This document shows positions 8,263 through 16,578 of a stretch of 64,000 bases of DNA, piece by piece. The notes under the pieces are model-generated. The model searched no databases and had not been told where the DNA came from. It was given only the letters and a program-made list of their open reading frames with translations. Each line of letters opens with the position of its first letter. Within the stretch, counting starts at the first letter, position 1. Made by a program: the position numbers and the translations under genes. Origin of the DNA: Sneathiella limimaris (lineage in GTDB: Bacteria; Pseudomonadota; Alphaproteobacteria; Sneathiellales; Sneathiellaceae); assembly GCF_012932565.1 (NCBI RefSeq), contig NZ_JABBYJ010000001.1, positions 1,984,001-2,048,000 of the forward strand. Direction: 5' to 3'.

Positions 8263-8685
8263 ATGCCAGTAATGACTGATGAAATGCTGATGGAATTTCT
8301 CAAGACAGAATTTCCGGAGGTGTCCCACTATGGTTATCAGGTTGAATCTGTCAGTGATACTGAAATCACGATTGGCATGAAAACATCCGATCAGCATCTC
8401 CGCCCAGGGGGAACCGTATCCGGACCTACCATGATGTCCCTTGTCGATGTGACCATGTATCTCCTTCTGCTGGCACAAATCGGTCCTGTCGCGTTGGCGG
8501 TCACCACAAACCTGAATATTAATTTCCTTCGCAAACCACAGCCGGGAATCCTTCGTGGTGAAGGACGCCTTTTAAAGCTGGGTAAGCTTTTGGCAATTGG
8601 GGATGTCGCGATTTATTCCGAAGGGGTAGAGGATCCGGTTGCCCATGCAACGGTAACCTACGCAATTCCGCCGTCAAAATCCTAA
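8263..8685 (+). CDS. PaaI-family hotdog thioesterase
   Basis: A 140-residue single hotdog-domain protein that probably hydrolyses an acyl-CoA thioester. The central helix and active-site loop read HLRPGGTVSGPTMMSLVD, followed by AVTTNLNINFLRKPQPG and the strand GEGRLLKLGKLLAIGDVAIYS, the usual PaaI/YbgC-like order. ATG 8263 is preferred because GGGGAGTGGTGG lies directly upstream; an in-frame TTG at 8212 would add 17 atypical residues. It is divergent from the crotonase operon and precedes rplM by 190 bases. Related thioesterases are often found near rplM-rpsI in alphaproteobacteria. Substrate is unknown. Confidence 0.87.
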   Translation: MPVMTDEMLMEFLKTEFPEVSHYGYQVESVSDTEITIGMKTSDQHLRPGGTVSGPTMMSLVDVTMYLLLLAQIGPVALAVTTNLNINFLRKPQPGILRGEGRLLKLGKLLAIGDVAIYSEGVEDPVAHATVTYAIPPSKS

Positions 8686-8773
8686 ACAAAATAAGGGGTT
8701 ATCAATCACCTAAAATAATGCGGTAATATAATACCACATAAATAAAGGTGTGTTTTTATTGCGTTTTTTCCGA

Positions 8774-8802
8774 TTGACAATGATCTAAAGTAAAATTATA
8801 AC
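8774..8802 (+). promoter_or_regulatory. Strong sigma70-type promoter of rplM-rpsI
   Basis: TTGACA (8774-8779) and TATAAC (8797-8802) are spaced by 17 bases, the closest match to consensus seen in the window. Transcription should start near 8809, giving a leader of about 65 bases before rplM. A GGGAG/CTCCC hairpin (8818-8834) followed by a T-rich run occupies that leader. Confidence 0.75.
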
Positions 8803-8817
8803 CCACCTCAAGTTTTG

Positions 8818-8846
8818 GGGAGCGTTTGTCTCCCTTTCTTTTGTTT
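8818..8846 (+). promoter_or_regulatory. Hairpin in the rplM leader, possible L13 autoregulatory site
   Basis: A 5-bp stem GGGAG/CTCCC with loop CGTTTGT lies about ten bases after the predicted transcription start and is followed by a T-rich tract (8835-8846). L13 is known to repress its own operon through the mRNA leader in E. coli. Here only the hairpin is seen; the regulatory role is inferred. A four-codon ATG..TGA frame (8855-8869) overlaps the rplM ribosome binding site. Confidence 0.35.
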
Positions 8847-8874
8847 TGGCACGCATGAGCGAAGGCTGAATTTT

Positions 8875-9339
8875 ATGAGCACCTATTCTGCAAAACCTTC
8901 CGAGGTTGAAAGCAAATGGACGATTATCGACGCTGAAGGGTTGGTCGTAGGTCGTCTTGCTGCAATCATTGCAAACCGCCTGCGCGGTAAGCATAAACCA
9001 ATGTATACACCAAATATCGATTGTGGTGACCATATCGTGGTCATCAACGCCGAAAAGGTTGTTTTCACTGGTCGTAAACTGACTGACAAGAAGTTCTATT
9101 GGCATACAGGTTACCCTGGTGGCATTAAAGAACGGACAATGGAAAAGCTGCTTGGGGGCGCCCATCCTGAACGTGTTCTTGAAAAAGCCGTTCAGCGGAT
9201 GGTTCCAAAAGGTCCACTGGGCCGCGCACAGCTGAAAAAACTTCATGTTTATGGTGGTTCCGAGCACCCACATGAAGCTCAGAAGCCAGAAGTTCTGGAT
9301 GTAGCTGCAATGAACGCTAAAAATACACGGAGAGCTTAA
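8875..9339 (+). CDS. rplM: 50S ribosomal protein L13
   Basis: L13 is an early-assembling protein of the large subunit. The 154-residue protein matches the family throughout: [59 protein letters not shown], and [17 protein letters not shown] close to the C-terminal [18 protein letters not shown] 8875 is chosen over an in-frame upstream start at 8815 because L13 homologues begin MxTYSAKP and a GAAGG lies nine bases before it. rpsI follows after two bases, the nearly universal L13-S9 pair. Confidence 0.98.
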   Translation: MSTYSAKPSEVESKWTIIDAEGLVVGRLAAIIANRLRGKHKPMYTPNIDCGDHIVVINAEKVVFTGRKLTDKKFYWHTGYPGGIKERTMEKLLGGAHPERVLEKAVQRMVPKGPLGRAQLKKLHVYGGSEHPHEAQKPEVLDVAAMNAKNTRRA

Positions 9340-9341
9340 GA

Positions 9342-9848
9342 ATGGCTGATGAAGTGAACTCTCTTGAGGATTTGAAAAACCTCGGCAGCGACGACGCTGT
9401 TGAAGTTGTTGATGCAGCTGAAGTTATCGAAGCTCCACTGCCTGAACCAAAAATTGACGAGCATGGTCGCTCATACGCAACAGGTAAGCGTAAAGACGCG
9501 ATTGCCCGTGTATGGGTAAAACCAGGCTCCGGTAAAATCACTGTTAATGGTCGTGACCAAGAACAGTATTTTGCACGTCCGGTTCTGCGCATGATCCTGG
9601 CTCAGGCCTTTGAAGTTGCTGACCGCGTTGAGCAGTTCGACGTTGTTTGTACAGTTAAAGGTGGTGGTCTTTCCGGTCAGGCCGGTGCTGTTCGTCACGG
9701 TATCTCAAAAGCTTTGACACTGTATGAACCAGCTCTGCGTCGTCCACTGAAAGCCGCAGGCTTCCTGACACGCGATAGCCGTGTTGTTGAACGTAAAAAG
9801 TTTGGTCGTCGGAAAGCTCGTCGGAGCTTCCAGTTCTCCAAACGTTAA
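9342..9848 (+). CDS. rpsI: 30S ribosomal protein S9
   Basis: S9 contacts the P-site tRNA through its C-terminal tail. The 168-residue protein is about 40 residues longer than E. coli S9 because of an acidic N-terminal extension ([22 protein letters not shown]...), a feature common in alphaproteobacteria. The core starts at [27 protein letters not shown] and ends in the diagnostic [17 protein letters not shown], with the terminal basic KR that reaches the P site. It is separated from rplM by two bases and followed by an intrinsic terminator. Confidence 0.98.
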   Translation: MADEVNSLEDLKNLGSDDAVEVVDAAEVIEAPLPEPKIDEHGRSYATGKRKDAIARVWVKPGSGKITVNGRDQEQYFARPVLRMILAQAFEVADRVEQFDVVCTVKGGGLSGQAGAVRHGISKALTLYEPALRRPLKAAGFLTRDSRVVERKKFGRRKARRSFQFSKR

Positions 9849-9872
9849 TCAGTTTCCAGTTTTGGAAATGGG

Positions 9873-9901
9873 AAAGGGCTCGCAGTTGCGGGCCCTTTTT
9901 T
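9873..9901 (+). terminator. Intrinsic terminator of rplM-rpsI
   Basis: AAGGGCTCGCA pairs with TGCGGGCCCTT (with a G-T pair) across a very short loop and runs into T6 ending at 9901, 25 bases after the rpsI stop. It marks the right border of the ribosomal operon; the next 220 bases hold no gene. Confidence 0.85.
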
Positions 9902-10120
9902 CGTGATGGCTTCCGAAAATTTGCAGCAATATAAAACGCACAAATCTGCTGCCTTAAAAACTGTCCAAAGCATGAGTTGAGCTCAAGGGTATGATCCTGC
10001 TTATTCAGCTCGGTCTTCTTTTGTCATTATACGAAACAGATCTATTTGTTGGAGTTTGGAGATACAGTATGCTCTTTCAAGAGAAACTGAATGTTCTGTT
10101 TTTTTCTGATGGGAGTGGTC

Positions 10121-10411
10121 ATGAGTGCTTTTATTATTGGGAGGATGCAAATCCATAAAAAAGATTGGATGGATGAGTACTTCTCAAAGGTTCCAGAATT
10201 GATTGAGCAGCACGAAGGAAAGTTTGTTGTGCGAGGAGGAGGCCCAAAGTTGCTAGAAGGTGAAGAAGGGCTGCCTGATGCGGTTTTTGTAATTGAGTTT
10301 CCTTCGCGAGAGCAGGCAGAGAAATTTTGGTCCTGTGACGAATTTCAACCACTTGTAGCACTTAGGCAAACAGGTTCGACATTAAATGCGATGCTTGTAG
10401 ATAAGTTGTAA
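10121..10411 (+). CDS. DUF1330 family protein
   Basis: A 96-residue protein of the DUF1330 family, which has a dimeric alpha/beta-barrel (ferredoxin-like) fold and no established function. The segments HKKDWMDEYFSKVPELIEQHEGKFVVRGG and FVIEFPSREQAEKFWSCDEFQPLVALRQTG fit the family along its whole length. ATG 10121 follows GGGAGTGGTC and is preferred over an in-frame ATG at 10091, which would add a hydrophobic decapeptide. It stands alone at the beginning of the accessory stretch between rpsI and argC. Confidence 0.8.
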   Translation: MSAFIIGRMQIHKKDWMDEYFSKVPELIEQHEGKFVVRGGGPKLLEGEEGLPDAVFVIEFPSREQAEKFWSCDEFQPLVALRQTGSTLNAMLVDKL

Positions 10412-10516
10412 ACTCATCTACTGGCATTTTTGGCAGGCATGCTGTTCGAGTTTAAAATCTACCGCCTGCAACATTCAGCTTCGAATATCTGTTAATAGGA
10501 AAAAGTGGGACGGGTG

Positions 10517-11308
10517 TCAGTTGGTAGGACTGGTACGGTCAAAGAAACTACGTTTTTTGAGGACTTTCTGAAAGGCCGTATTCAGGCGTGGGACAAGATG
10601 CTCATGTTTTTTAGCAAGCACATGAACAACCTTAGATTTTTGAATAACCAGGCTCGTGACCTCAGGGCCGATGTTATGAATTGCTCTCAGGCTTTCAAAA
10701 ATAGGCAAGGAGAGGATAGCTGCTTTCAATCGGTTGTTTTTGAGCAGAAAGAACAATGATTTGTGATCGTCGACGATCACCCGTCGGGCTCCCATCGATT
10801 GGATAAATTGATCACCTTGGACCGTCCCGAGAATGGTTCCGATAGATTGGCCTTCAAGTGATTTTTGAAGATTGTTGGGATCAACACTTCCCGTGTTAAA
10901 GACAATGCCGACCTCAGTTTCAAGGAGCGCTTCAGGTATTGGAACTAACCAGTCTAGGCGGGTATCTGTATATTCCTTGAGGCGCCACATGTCGGCGTCA
11001 ATCGTTCCGTCTTTTAGTAATTGTTCCGAGCGCTTATAGGGAATTTGCAAAAATTTATGACATATTCCCGCTTCTTCATAAGCCTCTTGAACAATCTCAA
11101 GTCCGGTCGCAAATTCAGGTGTATCCAATTCCCAATAGGCAATTTTCAAGCAAGGTTGCTCCGCGGACATGGCGGGGGGGCTCGTAATTACAGATTGCAG
11201 AGTGCATATACCGATGAACGCAACGAGCACCCTGAACCTTAAGGATAACCACACTGTACTGATACTTTCTCTTAAATCACCCAAATATGTTCCATTAGAA
11301 ATATTCAA
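10517..11308 (-). CDS. Second orphan periplasmic substrate-binding-like protein
   Basis: An exported protein of up to 263 residues. A hydrophobic stretch VLVAFIGICTLQSVI and a probable cleavage site after AMSA precede the mature start EQPCLKIAYWELDTPEF. The pattern that follows (early EIVQEAYEEAG helix, QIPYKRSEQLLKDGTIDADMWR, GQSIGTILGTVQGDQF hinge) resembles bacterial extracellular solute-binding family 3. The first codon in this frame is TTG at 11308 with no clear ribosome site; a GTG at 11254 (residue 19) is an alternative. No transporter genes adjoin it. It is the second lone binding protein in the window, not obviously a close copy of the one at 3135-3950. Confidence 0.62.
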   Translation of the reverse strand: MNISNGTYLGDLRESISTVWLSLRFRVLVAFIGICTLQSVITSPPAMSAEQPCLKIAYWELDTPEFATGLEIVQEAYEEAGICHKFLQIPYKRSEQLLKDGTIDADMWRLKEYTDTRLDWLVPIPEALLETEVGIVFNTGSVDPNNLQKSLEGQSIGTILGTVQGDQFIQSMGARRVIVDDHKSLFFLLKNNRLKAAILSLPIFESLRAIHNIGPEVTSLVIQKSKVVHVLAKKHEHLVPRLNTAFQKVLKKRSFFDRTSPTN

Positions 11309-11388
11309 TAAGCAGGATGAAGGATAAGTATGAAGTTTGAATTAACCCGTGAATTCACGTAGAGGCGCTACCCCAGCTCTGAAGCCTG

Positions 11389-11835
11389 TTATTTTTCAAC
11401 CAAGCAGAGCAAAATTTGCGAAGGGTCTTCGGCGTCTTTTGTTGTAAACACGGGGATTAGCGCTCTGTAAGACGTTCTGTTATGGTCTTGAAAAACATGA
11501 ATGTAGTGAATAACAGGTTTCTGATTGCTGTAAACGGCTAGCATATCTTCATGCAGATGAAGACCATACACGAGATCAATGTCTTTTGCTGTTCGGCCCC
11601 AAAGGTCTTGCTTCGTGATATCGATTACCTTGTTGCCAGGCTTTTGCAGTCTGAAGCTCCTGCCTCCTGATTCAACCTCATAAATATCCACATATTCAAG
11701 CCAGTTTTTGGGCAGAGCTTGCCCAAGTTGTTTAAGTTGTGGTTGACCCGTGTTCAGTGCGGCTTTCTCCCACGCCTTAACAATTTTTTGGAGCAGTTTT
11801 GGTGCATTCTCGAGAGGAACCAGTTTGTTTTTCAT
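11389..11835 (-). CDS. Small soluble protein, possibly PAS-like
   Basis: A 148-residue protein without signal peptide or membrane segment. An N-terminal helical part (ENAPKLLQKIVKAWEKAAL) is followed by a region with PAS_5-like order: WLEYVDIYEVESGGRSFRLQKPGNKVIDITKQDLWGRTAKDID, then alternating short strands to VFTTKDAEDPSQILLCLVEK. The W..Y.D.Y....G..FR....G....D.T...L.G pattern recalls the alphaproteobacterial PAS_5 family seen more clearly at 17.3 kb. It is a single gene between the orphan binding protein and the transporter operon. Function unknown; the PAS assignment is tentative. Confidence 0.5.
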   Translation of the reverse strand: MKNKLVPLENAPKLLQKIVKAWEKAALNTGQPQLKQLGQALPKNWLEYVDIYEVESGGRSFRLQKPGNKVIDITKQDLWGRTAKDIDLVYGLHLHEDMLAVYSNQKPVIHYIHVFQDHNRTSYRALIPVFTTKDAEDPSQILLCLVEK

Positions 11836-11918
11836 TTTTTGATCTATTGGTTCAAGCCGTATCGCCTAAGAAAGTACCGTGTTTATTCGCTCTGTGCAAT
11901 AACCTGTAAGTCTACTTA

Positions 11919-11950
11919 AAAAAGGGGCGTGCTTTCACGCGCCCCTTTTT
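11919..11950 (-). terminator. Terminator of the polyamine-type ABC operon
   Basis: GGGGCG-T-G pairs with C-G-CGCCCC in an 8-bp stem with a CTTTCA loop, flanked by A5 and T5, 18 bases downstream of the last permease gene. The flanking A and T runs make it work in either direction, but only the leftward operon needs it. Confidence 0.88.
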
Positions 11951-11967
11951 AGTCTAGCAGAAAAACC

Positions 11968-13245
11968 TTAGTCTTCGGTTTTTTCTTTATTCAGGTTCTG
12001 CGGAGCGAAAACGCCACCAAATGCACCTGCACCAGGATTGGTGGATTTTTTCTCAGATCCTTTATCAGGTGTTTCTGTGTCCAGATTCTTAGGGGCGAAC
12101 ACACCGCCGAAGGCACCTGCACCCGGATTAGTGGCTTTAGGTGCTGTGTTGGTCGTTCCGCTGGAGCTTTGCTCCTGCTGACGTTTCAGCATTTCCTGAC
12201 GCCGTTTTTCTTTGATGGCGTCAATCTTCTTCTGGATCTCAATTTGCTTCTGTTCCCGAACTTGTTCGATACATTGATCAGGGCTGTAGACTTGTGCAAA
12301 CCAGATCGTGGAGGCACCGCCAAGAGCCAGAAGAACCAGAACAATCGCTGCTGGGTTGCCCCGAAAGATCTTGGGCAACTTAACACCGCCCATGACTTCT
12401 GAGACCGGAGCCCCGTTTGCAACAGCCAGTTGCTGCTTACGTTTATAGGCTTCGTGAATAAGGGCCCCAAGAACCGTTAATGCGATGATGATGAAGGCGA
12501 GGGAGGATATGGATGGATTGATTCCGTAGCGAACCTTCTGAGCCAGTTCGATCGTCAGTGTCGGAAACTTCCCAAAGGTAAAAGTCGTCGTATTGTAGTT
12601 CTCAAACGAGGCAAGGAACGCGAGCACCGCAGCAGATCCAATTGCCGGCTTCATAAAGGGTAGCAGGATTTTCCGAAACGCCTGCACATTGGTCGCCCCA
12701 AGATCAAGGGCTGCCTCGGTCAGGCCTTCGTCGAACCGTTGCAGCCGGGCAACGAAGACCAGCATGCAATAGGAGGCGATAAAGGTGGATTGACCGAGGA
12801 TGGTCAGGAAAATTCCGTTATGCAGGAAGCTTTCATTGCTAAGGCCGAGCATAATGTTGACCCGGTCCCAAAAAACCAGCGTTGAAATACCAAGCACAAC
12901 ACCCGGGATCAGGATTGGCGCGATCACAATCGTGTAGTAGGTCGCCCGCATGCGCGGCCAGATCTGGGTTAGCAGAAGCGCGCCCGCAAGTCCCATCGTC
13001 ACTGACAGGATCACCGTGCCGAAACCAACGATGAGGCTGTTTTTCAAGCCATTCAGGATCCTGTCATCATTGGCGAGGACATCGAACCATTCAAAGGTCA
13101 GGCACTCCCACGGGGTCATCCTTGGAAATTCGGGTGAGTTAAACGCCGTTACGCTCATCACCAAAAGCGGCCCCAGCAGGTATCCGAAAAAGACAATCAG
13201 ATAAGCGAACAGGAAAAATTTGAGGAGGAGATTGTCGGTCTTCAT
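11968..13245 (-). CDS. PotC-type ABC permease with repeat-bearing C-terminal extension
   Basis: Inner-membrane permease of a spermidine/putrescine-type importer. Residues 1-280 are a normal binding-protein-dependent permease with six predicted helices and the EAA loop EAALDLGATNVQAFRKILLPFMKPAI that docks on the ATPase. Beyond the usual end the protein runs on for some 150 residues: another hydrophobic segment (about 298-320, AIVLVLLALGGASTIWFAQV), a highly charged helix (about 325-358, rich in K, E, R, Q) and two near-identical repeats containing NPGAGAFGGVFAP (from about 372 and 402). PotC proteins are typically about 265-290 residues. Overlaps the upstream permease by ATGA (13242-13245). 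Function of the tail is unknown. Confidence 0.9.
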   Translation of the reverse strand: MKTDNLLLKFFLFAYLIVFFGYLLGPLLVMSVTAFNSPEFPRMTPWECLTFEWFDVLANDDRILNGLKNSLIVGFGTVILSVTMGLAGALLLTQIWPRMRATYYTIVIAPILIPGVVLGISTLVFWDRVNIMLGLSNESFLHNGIFLTILGQSTFIASYCMLVFVARLQRFDEGLTEAALDLGATNVQAFRKILLPFMKPAIGSAAVLAFLASFENYNTTTFTFGKFPTLTIELAQKVRYGINPSISSLAFIIIALTVLGALIHEAYKRKQQLAVANGAPVSEVMGGVKLPKIFRGNPAAIVLVLLALGGASTIWFAQVYSPDQCIEQVREQKQIEIQKKIDAIKEKRRQEMLKRQQEQSSSGTTNTAPKATNPGAGAFGGVFAPKNLDTETPDKGSEKKSTNPGAGAFGGVFAPQNLNKEKTED

Positions 13246-14171
13246 TTGCCGATATCCCCCATTCTGACTTTAAAGATACGCATCATTGTGAGGACGATAA
13301 TGATACAGGCAACCAGCAGAACGATGGCAAAGGCTGCACCTCTTGGCCAGTTTCCGCCTTGGTTGAACCATTGATAAATAATCTGCGTGAACCAAAGACT
13401 GGACGGGCCGCCCAGAATTTGCGGGGCCGCAAGAGCACCAGCGGTGAGCATGAAGACCATCGTGCAACCCGATGAGATCCCGGGTTTTGCAAATGGGATC
13501 ACAACCCGCCAATGGATCCGTATCCAGGAAGCTCCCATATCCCGCGCCGCCTCAATCTGGTTTCGGTCCAAGCTCTCAATCACGTTATAGATTGGGAAGA
13601 TCATCAGCAGGATATAAGCATATCCAAGCCCGGCATAGAGCGCCACATTGGCGCGTATAAAGTCGATAGGGTCTCCGATCAGCCCAATAGCCAAGAGGGT
13701 CTCGTTAATCAGACCGGTTTCGCCGAAGATGATCCGAAAAGCGAAAGCCCGAAGGATTTCATTGATCCAGTAAGGAATGATCAACAGCAGGACCAAGGCC
13801 CGCGTAAAACCCCCCTTGTTGGATTGCGCCAAATAATAGGCGATGGGATAACAGATCACCAGGTTCATCAGGGTTACGAAAACCGCAGCCAGGATTGTCC
13901 GCCCAAAGACACTAAGATCCACAACATTGTATGAACTGTCAGCACCCGGCGCACCCAGCAGCAGGTATTTGTAATGCTCAATTGTGTAGGTATCTTTCGG
14001 GCCACCCATTTCCGGCGGTGGCAGATGGTGCCGGAAGGAGAAATCCAGCATGGAAAGCTGCGGCAGGATAATGAGGACAATTACCCAGAAGGCAACCGCC
14101 AGCAGAAGGAAGGTGCCAAGTCCGACACCGTTCTTCAAATAAAAATTTCGGAAGGCATGCGCAATATTCAT
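13242..14171 (-). CDS. PotB-type ABC permease
   Basis: First permease of the polyamine-type importer, 309 residues, six predicted helices. The EAA loop EAARDMGASWIRIHWRVVIPFAKPGI lies in the last third, and the N-terminus carries the long periplasmic loop typical of PotB/PotH (LDFSFRHHLPPPEMGG onward). It lies nine bases after the ATPase gene and overlaps the next permease by four bases, so the two membrane subunits are probably made in equal amounts. Ligand is inferred from the family; putrescine, spermidine or another cationic or opine-like solute would all fit. Confidence 0.92.
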   Translation of the reverse strand: MNIAHAFRNFYLKNGVGLGTFLLLAVAFWVIVLIILPQLSMLDFSFRHHLPPPEMGGPKDTYTIEHYKYLLLGAPGADSSYNVVDLSVFGRTILAAVFVTLMNLVICYPIAYYLAQSNKGGFTRALVLLLIIPYWINEILRAFAFRIIFGETGLINETLLAIGLIGDPIDFIRANVALYAGLGYAYILLMIFPIYNVIESLDRNQIEAARDMGASWIRIHWRVVIPFAKPGISSGCTMVFMLTAGALAAPQILGGPSSLWFTQIIYQWFNQGGNWPRGAAFAIVLLVACIIIVLTMMRIFKVRMGDIGK

Positions 14172-14180
14172 GACACCCTC

Positions 14181-15305
14181 TTACTCGCTGGCCAGTTCAC
14201 CGAAGGGAAGGATAACGGCGAGCTCTGGATTATATTCCAAAGTCAATTCCTGTCCGGCGGCTGATTTGCGATCCTGTCCCACATTGACCAGTGACATTTT
14301 AATTTCTTTGCCCTGATCGCCTTCCATGAAGACATTGTAGGTCTGACCTTCAAATTCTTCGTGCTGCACAACAGCCTTAAATCTGTTTTGCGCTGGGTTG
14401 TCGTCACCCGCAAGGCTGCAGGCTTCTGGCCGCAGGAACATCATGGCTTGGTCCCCGACCGAGAGTTTCCCAGCGGCGGCTGGAGCGATGCGGCCAACCA
14501 GATCACCTGTCCGGTTTGTCGACACGATGGCATGAGATCCTTCAATGGATTTGATGGTGCCCCTGAACACATTGTTTTCCCCAACGAAAGAGGCGACAAA
14601 AGGCGTTGCCGGGTCGTTATAGATGGTATGTCCATCCGCAATCTGATCAATAATACCGGCCCGCATAACGGCCACATTGTCTGACATGGTCAGGGCCTCG
14701 CCCTGGTCATGGGTAATGTAAATAAAGGTAATGCCGACCCGTTGCTGAATTTCACGAAGCTCTGTCCGCATATGCTGACGCAGTTTCAGATCCAAGGCTG
14801 ACAAGGGTTCATCAAGCAGCAGAACATCTGGTTCCGCGCATAAAGCCCGCGCAATCGCGACACGCTGTTTCTGTCCACCCGAAAGCTCTGAGGGAAGTTT
14901 GTCACCTTGGCCGGGAAGGGCAATCATATCAAGGAGTTCATCAGCGCGCTTGCGCCGCTCAGCTTTGCCAACTCCCTGAACCTCCAAAGAGAAAGTAATA
15001 TTTTCCCAAACTTTCATCAGCGGGAAAAGGGCCAGGTTTTGAAAGATAAGGGCAGTGGGGCGTTTGTTTGGTCCAAAGCCAGCCATATCTTTGCCGCCGA
15101 TCAGGACGCGTCCCTGGCTGGGCTCCAAAAAGCCGGAAACGGATCTGAGGATTGTTGTCTTGCCGCAACCAGATGGTCCGAGAAACGAAAAGAATTCACC
15201 GCCATTAATATTTACGTTGGCCTGACGGACGGCGACAAAATCGCCAAACCGGATCCAAACATCCTCGAGGGATACTCCAACACCCTTCGTCATCCTGTTC
15301 TCCAA
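14181..15305 (-). CDS. PotA/PotG-type ABC transporter ATPase
   Basis: Cytoplasmic ATPase subunit, 374 residues. Walker A is GPSGCGKTT (about residues 43-51), the signature is LSGGQKQRVAIARAL, Walker B is VLLLDEPLSALD and the switch His is in ITHDQGEALTMSD. The C-terminal 130 residues form a TOBE-type regulatory domain (FVGENNVFRGTIKSIEG, AMMFLRPEACSL), characteristic of polyamine and sugar importers. The first methionine (15305) is followed by a second at 15293 (MTKGVGVSLEDVWIRFG), either of which could be used. It is preceded by a hairpin that separates it from the binding-protein gene. Confidence 0.94.
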   Translation of the reverse strand: MENRMTKGVGVSLEDVWIRFGDFVAVRQANVNINGGEFFSFLGPSGCGKTTILRSVSGFLEPSQGRVLIGGKDMAGFGPNKRPTALIFQNLALFPLMKVWENITFSLEVQGVGKAERRKRADELLDMIALPGQGDKLPSELSGGQKQRVAIARALCAEPDVLLLDEPLSALDLKLRQHMRTELREIQQRVGITFIYITHDQGEALTMSDNVAVMRAGIIDQIADGHTIYNDPATPFVASFVGENNVFRGTIKSIEGSHAIVSTNRTGDLVGRIAPAAAGKLSVGDQAMMFLRPEACSLAGDDNPAQNRFKAVVQHEEFEGQTYNVFMEGDQGKEIKMSLVNVGQDRKSAAGQELTLEYNPELAVILPFGELASE

Positions 15306-15360
15306 AACCTTCTGTCGACGTATTACTTCAATTGTTTGTTTTTAGCCCTCTTGGGGACAT

Positions 15361-15399
15361 AAAAAATCAAACCCGGACTTAGTCAAATAAGCCCGGGTT
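15361..15399 (-). terminator. Terminator-like hairpin between binding protein and ATPase genes
   Basis: On the minus strand AACCCGG/CCGGGTT and CTTA/TAAG form an 11-bp interrupted stem (15370-15399) with a GTCAAA-type loop, followed at once by T6. It lies 18 bases after the binding-protein stop and 55 bases before the ATPase start. Such an element would let most transcripts end after the binding protein, or protect its 3' end, giving more binding protein than transporter. The differential-expression role is inferred. Confidence 0.65.
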
Positions 15400-15417
15400 C
15401 AATATTTGGATTAGCGG

Positions 15418-16578
15418 TTAAGCGCTCTTGAACTTGTTGACATATTCTGTCCGGATTTCAGCATACCATGGTGCCTGTGGTGGCCATGGGTTCAAGTTGC
15501 TGAGGGAATCCCCAGGATACGCATCCGCGAAGTTCTTCTTGTAGGCATCGCCAGCAAATTTGTCAGCACCCAGAACTGGTGAGTTATAGCCGTGATCATC
15601 AATTGCTTTACCAGCGTGCTGAGCCATGTATGAGAATTTGATGAACTCATAAATCTGGTCAACATTCTTGGCGCCGATTGGCATTGCCATACCGTCAACC
15701 CATGCCATGGAACCTTCTTTTGGTGCCTGGTACATGATTGGGTCGCCAGCAGTTTTCAGGGCGAGTGGAGGACCATCCCAAGTCTGGCCAACAATCACAC
15801 CTTCGTTCAGCAGACCATTTTTCTGTGTATCTGCATCGTTCCACAGAAGCTTGAGGTTTTTCTTACGGGCGATACACCAGGCTGTGACTTTTTCCCAGAT
15901 TGGACGCATTGTAGCTTCGCTTTCATAAGCTTTCCACATGTCACCTGGCTCAAGTTCACCGATTGTTTCCATGTAAAGGCCAGCACCCAGCATCATTGAA
16001 TGTGGGCGACCCATGGTTTTACCTGCGTTCGCTTCGTCCCAGACATCACCATAGCTTGGTGCTGCGCCAGCAGGAGCCCATTTGTCAGTCCGCCAGGCAA
16101 TTCCTTCGGTACCCCAGATATGTGGCAGCCAATGCGAACCTTTGCTGTCAAAGTTCCAGTCTTTCTCACCAATGGCAGACATGGCTGGATTAACTTTGTC
16201 CAGTGGAACCTTGCTGAGATCAAATGGTTGAAGCAGCTCGAGCGGTCCCCATTCCAGACCCTGGTTGTTAGTTGGGGAAACAATGTCGAAGCCTTGCCCC
16301 TTGTTGGCTTTCATTTTGTTGATGATTTCTTCGTTTGATCCGATACCAGTGTAATTGATCTTGATACCGGTTTCTTTTTCGAAGTCTGCAATGAACTTGG
16401 GTGGCAGATAGTCTGACCACATCAGAATGTTGATCTCTCCTGAAGAGGAAAGGGCATTTTTAATGTATGCAGGACCAGCAACTGTAAAAGCACCAACCGC
16501 AGCGGCACCTTTCACGACACTCCGGCGGCTAACACCACCAGCGGATGGCGCTTCTGTTTTATCAATATGTTTTGTCAT
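15418..16578 (-). CDS. Polyamine-type periplasmic binding protein with Tat signal
   Basis: A 386-residue PotD/PotF-like solute-binding protein, first gene of the ABC operon. The N-terminus SRRSVVKGAAAVGAFTVAGP is a twin-arginine signal, so the protein is probably exported folded. The mature part starts GEINILMWSDYLPPKFIADFEKETGIKINYTG, the classical opening of the family (strand, then YxxP/xxFxxxTGIKV). It continues with VSPTNNQGLEWGPLELLQPFDLSKVP and ends TEYVNKFKSA. An Asp/Trp pair in the ligand region (IWGTEGIAWRTD) suits a cationic ligand but does not define it. Confidence 0.93.
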   Translation of the reverse strand: MTKHIDKTEAPSAGGVSRRSVVKGAAAVGAFTVAGPAYIKNALSSSGEINILMWSDYLPPKFIADFEKETGIKINYTGIGSNEEIINKMKANKGQGFDIVSPTNNQGLEWGPLELLQPFDLSKVPLDKVNPAMSAIGEKDWNFDSKGSHWLPHIWGTEGIAWRTDKWAPAGAAPSYGDVWDEANAGKTMGRPHSMMLGAGLYMETIGELEPGDMWKAYESEATMRPIWEKVTAWCIARKKNLKLLWNDADTQKNGLLNEGVIVGQTWDGPPLALKTAGDPIMYQAPKEGSMAWVDGMAMPIGAKNVDQIYEFIKFSYMAQHAGKAIDDHGYNSPVLGADKFAGDAYKKNFADAYPGDSLSNLNPWPPQAPWYAEIRTEYVNKFKSA

